Shown here piece by piece: positions 15,967-20,084 of a stretch of DNA of 20,084 nucleotides. This DNA is from a virus. Every line of letters begins with the position of its first letter. Within the stretch, counting starts at the first letter, position 1. The translations under genes and the position numbers were made by a program. The notes under the pieces were generated by a model. The model did not search any database and was not told where the DNA came from. It saw nothing but the letters and a program-made list of their open reading frames with translations. Location of the stretch: the IMG/VR virus record IMGVR_UViG_3300049043_000255, positions 1 to 20,084 of that record, one strand, 5' to 3'.

Positions 15967-16181
15967 GCAGAAGCAACAGCTACCCCTTGCTTTTGTAGGT
16001 GCTTCCTGACGGCGGTTACGTTCCAGCGGTAACCGTCGCGAGAACGAGTTTCTGGGAACGCAGCAAAATGCGGACCCAGCTTGAGAGTTCCATCATCGCG
16101 GTACTTGAAGAGGGTCTTGCGATCAATACCTAGGAGTTCCTCTGCCCTTTGAACAGGAACCCAACCCCTGACGGTGGACAT
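15963..16181 (-). CDS. Excisionase-like winged-helix DNA-binding protein
   Basis: A 72-aa basic protein whose N-terminal part VPVQRAEELLGIDRKTLFKY (residues 8-27), then RDDGTL, matches the helix-turn-helix/winged-helix pattern of MerR-like excisionases (Xis, AlpA type). The wing region continues with RDGYRWNVTAVRKHLQK. Such proteins bind DNA bends at attachment sites or act as repressors. Start: ATG complement at 16179-16181. It is transcribed against the late genes and its stop overlaps the convergent integrase-like stop within a TTAA palindrome (15963-15966). The adjacency of integrase-like and excisionase-like genes suggests a relict or repurposed lysogeny or mobile module; no attachment site is identified, so function in excision is unproven. 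Confidence 0.7.
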   Translation of the reverse strand: MSTVRGWVPVQRAEELLGIDRKTLFKYRDDGTLKLGPHFAAFPETRSRDGYRWNVTAVRKHLQKQGVAVASA

Positions 16182-16318
16182 GGTGTGAAAAAATGTGGAC
16201 CTTCGTACGGTATCAACTAGGACACGCGAGTCAAGGTTCTTTAGAAAACATTTGGTTTTGTGTTGTGGTTCGTTACAAATGAGGTGAAATTAAAATAAGG
16301 TAACGGCAACTAAAGAGT
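16182..16318. promoter_or_regulatory. Divergent intergenic region
   Basis: This 137-base gap lies between the minus-strand excisionase-like gene and the plus-strand HNH gene, so it should carry promoters in both directions. It includes CGTACG (near 16206-16211), and AT-rich stretches (AAAACATTTGGTTTTGTG; GAAATTAAAATAAGG). I find no confident -35/-10 pair, no tRNA end and no convincing attachment-site repeat. Confidence 0.35.
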
Positions 16319-16665
16319 ATGTTTGCAGACGACACGCTCCTCTTGCACTGCTGGTCGAAATAACTCCAAGGTTAGCCAAGAAACGATTTAAAGAAGATAT
16401 TTACAAATCCTGGGGACTACAACTGCGCTTATTGCGGTGAAGTGGCAACCAGTCTTGACCACATCATTCCCAGATTTAAGTCCGGCTCTAGTAATCGCAA
16501 TAACCTTGTTCCTGCTTGCAGGCGTTGTAACAGCAATAAAGGCAGTACGGATATTGAGGCCTGGTATTGCCAGCAGGATTTTTTCACTCAGGCTAAGATG
16601 GAAAAATAAAATCCTGGATGTCACAAGAAATCGTGGATTTGTTTAAAGAATTTATTGTTGCTTAA
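16319..16665 (+). CDS. HNH endonuclease (cyanobacterial/phage type), frameshifted
   Basis: Starts at ATG 16319 (MFADDTLLLHCWSK) and, with about three frame changes (near 16361, 16415 and 16605), reads on through RLAKKRFKEDIYKSW, YNCAYCGEVATSLDHIIPRF, SSNRNNLVPACRRCNSNKGS and KSWMSQEIVDLFKEFIVA to TAA 16663-16665, about 115 aa. The core is a classical HNH nuclease (ββα-metal): a CxxC pair (CAYC), the DH with catalytic His, the N in NRNNL and a second CxxC (CRRC) before N and KG, the cysteines binding a structural zinc. It ends directly upstream of the giant gene's start. It belongs to the same insert as the integrase-like and excisionase-like genes. Homing endonuclease, packaging-associated nuclease and defence nuclease are all possible; homing or DNA-processing seems most likely. 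Confidence 0.8.
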
Positions 16666-16671
16666 TACTTG

Positions 16672-19600
16672 ATGAAGTAACTCAGCAGGAGGCGTTTACT
16701 ACAACGCTAAAACCAGAAGTTGGCAGATTAACCAAGAAAAAACTGATTACAGGACAGATTATCCTACCGATGCTTTTACTGGTAGAAAAACAGATTACGT
16801 CACGAATCTGCCCACGCAGTCATTGCCAGAGTATTTACCCACAAATCTTCCAATTGATCTGCCTACAACATTATCAACTGATTTAAAAACAAACTATCCA
16901 ACTGACGCTCCAACTAATTTACAAAGAGAAGAAACTTATTACGCGCCCAGGCAATATTGGACTGACGACGGCACACCAGTAAATCAAACGTATTGGGATG
17001 ATTATGGTAATCAAATAACAGTATATTCAGATGAGCCAACAACACGGATGGTTGATGATACAGAAGCAAATGAAAGAAACCGTGCTCAAAACGAAGAAAA
17101 CGCAAGATTAAACACTTTAATCAGCAAAAAAATGCAGAAAATGCTCGTTTAAATGTAGAAAATGCTGCTGCTAACACTAACAATTACGAAACCAATCTTC
17201 GCAATGCAAATCAAAATTTAGAAATTCAAAAAGAAAGGAATCGGATTGAACAATTGAATTCTCAAAATGCAAACACCAACGCGCAAAATACACAGCTCAA
17301 CATTAATAATCAACGGTTAAATTATCAAGCGCAACAATTAAACCAAACAACACTGCATTGAATGCAGAAAAACACTCAGACAAATCGAGAAAACACAGCA
17401 AAGAACGGGCTTTATACAAAAACAGTTGGCATAGCTTCTGCCACACAAGGGGTGATTATGTAACGCAACGGGATCAAATTACGTTTAACGATTTGATTAA
17501 TGCAGGGCTCCCCACAAAAGATGCCCGAGATGTTGTTGACGGCATCAAAGCACAATACAAACTTTTTTATCAAACAGAAAAACTTAAACCATGGGACAGC
17601 AGCCTTGGAGCTACACCTCCGTACGGTACGTTTGATCCGCTGTATTACAAAGGTCAAAACCCAACTGTCAATGCAGCCTGGAATCAAGCTGTTGCCAATG
17701 ATGATATTGATATAACTGAGCGCTACGGGGAAAACAATTATTACTGGCAACACTACACCAAGATTGGCAAAAACCAAGGTTTGCGTGGTAATAAAGAAGA
17801 AGATTTAGCGGCTGCTAAAAAGTATGTTGAAAAAGCTTTAACGGATCAAGAGATTCAAAGTATTCGCGACCTGCAACTTGGGGTTGATACTGACACCATC
17901 ACGCAGCGCTTGTTAAATGTTTCCAGAAGTTTCTAACGAATGGACAAAAGCTCGACAGGGCGATGCCTACTGGAAGCAACTTGCAAAACAAAAGTACCTG
18001 GATGTCAATAAACCAGAAGAATTTGCCGTGCTTTTCCGTTTGTCTGATCCGACCAGAAGATAAACAAATCATTCTGAATTACAACGTTAATGCAGGCAGC
18101 GGTATCACAGAGAACTAGAAGACGCCATTAACACTGCCATCAACACCAAGAAGACGGTAGAGATCAAAAAGTTTGCTGCTTTGAACCAAACTGATCCTCA
18201 AGGACGCCATTGCTGAAATGAAGAAGCAAAAAGGAAGACAAGAGATGATGGACCTCTTCCGTGGCTTTGAAGGTTTTACTGAAGTTATGGATATCAACAA
18301 GGAAATCTCCAATTCAATCTTGGGGGATTCAGGTGTTGGCGGCATTCTTTCCATCACCTCTGGCAAAAAAGGAGAAGAAAGTTTGTTGAACTCATTGCAA
18401 AATGTAACGGGAATGCGGAATAGTATCGTCTACAACTGGCAGCAGTGGTTTGATAAATCCATTAAAGAAAAGTATGGAATTGATTACTCCTTATTTGAAC
18501 CCCTGGAAGAAAAGCGAGATATTGTTGATGCGTTTCTTTCTAGTAAAGAAAAACCTTACGATTCAACCAAAAATGAATTCAACCAAAAATTCTTGGAAGA
18601 AGCGGGGTTTAACACAACCAAAGATCTTTTGGATTTCCTGGGTAAGCAAGGGCCAGAAGGCCAGACCATTCTGACAGCTATTCAAGGTGATCCAGGGGAC
18701 GGCGCAAAGCTGACGCTCCAGCCCATCCTTTCTCGCCTAGAGGCTGACATCAAGACTCTGGATGAAACCAAAAACAGAGGCCTTGCGCTTGCTTACAGCA
18801 CAGGCGCTGAAACGGGAATGATGAACGTAGAAGCCCAGTACGCCAGAAACTATTTGGATGAATACCTGATTCCTCGTTTCAATACATCTAAGTCCATGGA
18901 TGAATTTATTGAATTCTTGGACACCAAACAGTCTGAACGTAACCCGTTTGAAATTACAGATATTGACAACACCTTGAAGAAGCTGGGTCAATTACACAGC
19001 CAGGTGTACTTGGACCAAGTGAAGCAACAAGGTCCACGGGGGTTTGATCCTGAGTTTTATTTTAATCCCACTGGAGATCGCAGCCGTACACAGCAGTATG
19101 CAGATCAGCAGAAGACGGTTGCAGAAGATTGGGAAAAAGCCAAAGCCGGTGATCCTTACTGGGCATCACAGATTTACCGCTTTGGTATTGACATTAATAA
19201 CAAAGCTGCGTTTGCCAGAATGCACTTTGAAGTTAAAGGTCAAGGTAAAGGATATGACGCTGCTGATGACATTACAAACGCCAGTAAAGTTCAAGACTTT
19301 ATCTCAATCAATGTAATGCCAATTTTGCAGAAAGAAGCAGATAAAACCACGGTTGTGTTTGGTACGTTTATTACTCCAGAAGAATTTGCCGACGAGATGG
19401 TGCGCGGCCTGGATCCGGCCAAAACACCCGATGCCTGGAAGCAAGTTCTTCAACGCTTCAAGCTGAATGATTTTAAGGGCACCGTCGATGAACTTAAGAA
19501 CTACATCACTGAAACTCTCCGTGGCAACTCCGCCCAAGAGATCCGAGATCAGATTAAATTCTTAAATGAAAAACGGCAGAAGCCTACTCAAGAAATCCTT

Positions 19601-19813
19601 GGCATCACATATATACCCAAAGAAGGAGATTATGTAGAGCAGGCAGCCAAACCAACAACACAACTGTACGCTATCTTCCAGAGCGCTGGTTACAAAGGGA
19701 CAGAAGATGACTTCTATCAAAACATGTTCCCAGACGTGGATCGTACAGAACAGGTGTTACTGACTAAAGCTGGAACATCAGAAGGAGTTGAAGATGACTG
19801 GCTTAAATCTTAA
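16672..19813 (+). CDS. Giant repeat-containing virion protein, frameshifted
   Basis: About 1,047 codons, the largest gene in the window, with about eight frame changes (near 16675, 17137, 17345, 17450, 17935, 18050, 18112 and 18190); 18218-19813 is intact. The start is ATG 16672, where removing one A gives MSNSAGGVYYNAKTRSWQ. Regions in order: a Thr/Pro/Asp low-complexity part with LPTNLPIDLP-type repeats (about codons 24-85); an Asn/Gln-rich coiled coil (NQNLEIQKERNRIEQLNSQN); an alpha-helical middle (DLINAGLPTKDARDVVDGIK); and a long helical C-terminal half. WTKARQGDAYW (near 17945) and WEKAKAGDPYW (near 19130) are internal repeats, also echoed in the 1-813 gene. There is no membrane or enzyme signature. 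An internal virion, ejection or tape-measure-like protein is inferred from size and helix content. Confidence 0.6.
16739..16921 (+). repeat. Degenerate Thr/Pro/Asp peptide repeat
   Basis: Within the giant gene, tokens such as TDYR, TDYP, TDAF, TNLP, TQSLP, TNLP, TTLS, TDLK, TNYP and TDAP succeed one another every four to six residues over about 60 codons. Bases are not strictly repeated, so this is a diverged repeat at protein level. An extended, flexible linker is likely. Confidence 0.6.
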
Positions 19814-20036
19814 GGATCCTTTCAGTGCCGTTTCTAGCTTGGAATCTTTATTCCCCTCGGATGATTCAATGGTCAGTGAAGATATTTCTCAAGCAACGAA
19901 ATCTTCTATTGGTCAGAGTTTTTACACAAAGTATCTTAAACTCAAAGAAGAGGAAGATGCTAAAAAAACTGCTACAACTACTTCCGGCACTGCTGATTCT
20001 TTCTTGGGTGATTTTAAATCTCTGTTTAACCTCTGA
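19794..20036 (+). CDS. Small hypothetical protein
   Basis: An 80-aa protein from ATG 19794, with AAGGAG at 19782-19787 and spacing six, overlapping the giant gene by 20 bases. The sequence is hydrophilic and Ser/Thr-rich (DPFSAVSSLESLFPSDDSMV), then a charged helix (YTKYLKLKEEEDAKKTAT) and an amphipathic end (DSFLGDFKSLFNL). No domain, signal or membrane segment is recognised. The strong ribosome site and TGATG overlap with the next gene place it firmly in the operon. Confidence 0.65.
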   Translation: MTGLNLKDPFSAVSSLESLFPSDDSMVSEDISQATKSSIGQSFYTKYLKLKEEEDAKKTATTTSGTADSFLGDFKSLFNL

Positions 20037-20084
20037 TGGCTGATAAACGAAGAAAAGCTGCATCAGCTGCCAAGCTTGCCAAGG
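20036..20084 (+). CDS. Start of a gene cut by window edge
   Basis: ATG 20036 overlaps the previous stop (TGATG) and begins a basic, Lys/Ala-rich protein (MADKRRKAASAAKLAK). The frame is open to the window end, so only about 16 residues are visible and the family cannot be named. Confidence 0.5.
   Translation, partial: MADKRRKAASAAKLAK

Noticed and set aside
15475-16670. Attachment site or tRNA remnant for the integrase-like gene
   Set aside because: No tRNA-like fold and no matching direct repeats at the block borders could be found by eye.
1-20084. CRISPR array, tRNA genes or insertion sequence
   Set aside because: No regularly spaced direct repeats, no tRNA cloverleaf and no transposase motif with terminal inverted repeats were seen.

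Overview
This window is a structural-gene region of a tailed double-stranded DNA phage (Caudoviricetes). Large terminase, portal, scaffold-like protein and major capsid protein lie in the classical order on the + strand, followed by further virion genes. Several proteins (capsid, the structural protein at 13690, the excisionase-like protein, and the HNH protein starting MFADDTLLL) resemble proteins I remember from marine cyanophage and picocyanobacterial sequences. A cyanophage or marine metagenomic phage is therefore the best guess, but this rests on memory and not on a search. No tail sheath, tape measure or fibre is recognisable, so virion morphology is left open.

Layout. 1-813: 3' part of a virion-protein-like gene. 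841-3384: large terminase, a membrane-anchored coiled-coil protein, an AbrB/MazE-like small protein, a Pro/Gln-rich protein and a small basic protein. 3374-8206: portal, scaffold-like protein, a leader with two hairpins, major capsid protein and a second abundant-type structural protein. 8219-8715: a hairpin next to a start codon, a helix-hairpin-helix protein and a clear rho-independent terminator. 8741-12290: an unusual M23-type peptidase whose motifs are in permuted order, a neck-type protein, an Ala-rich protein, a SleB-like hydrolase and a small protein. 12256-12837, minus strand: an HNH homing endonuclease. 12901-15474: two structural proteins and a small one. 15587-16665: a non-structural insert holding an integrase-like fragment, a convergent excisionase-like gene and an HNH endonuclease. 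16672-20084: a very large protein of about 1,047 codons with repeats and a coiled coil, then two small genes, the last cut by the window edge.

Most + strand genes are tightly packed with ATGA, GTGA, TAATG or TGATG overlaps, as expected of a late operon. Terminase packages DNA through the portal into the shell made by capsid and scaffold. The M23-like and SleB-like enzymes probably open the cell wall during entry or exit.

A caution that affects every coordinate: about 30 single-base frame changes interrupt otherwise continuous coding sequences, often at homopolymers. Other long genes (terminase, the 7409 gene, the last 1.6 kb of the giant gene) are intact. This looks like uncorrected long-read error more than gene decay. 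Interrupted genes are reported once over their full span, with the approximate break positions. The most novel-looking signals are the permuted M23 peptidase, the integrase/excisionase/HNH insert, and the repeated GDPYWA-type module shared by the first and the giant genes.
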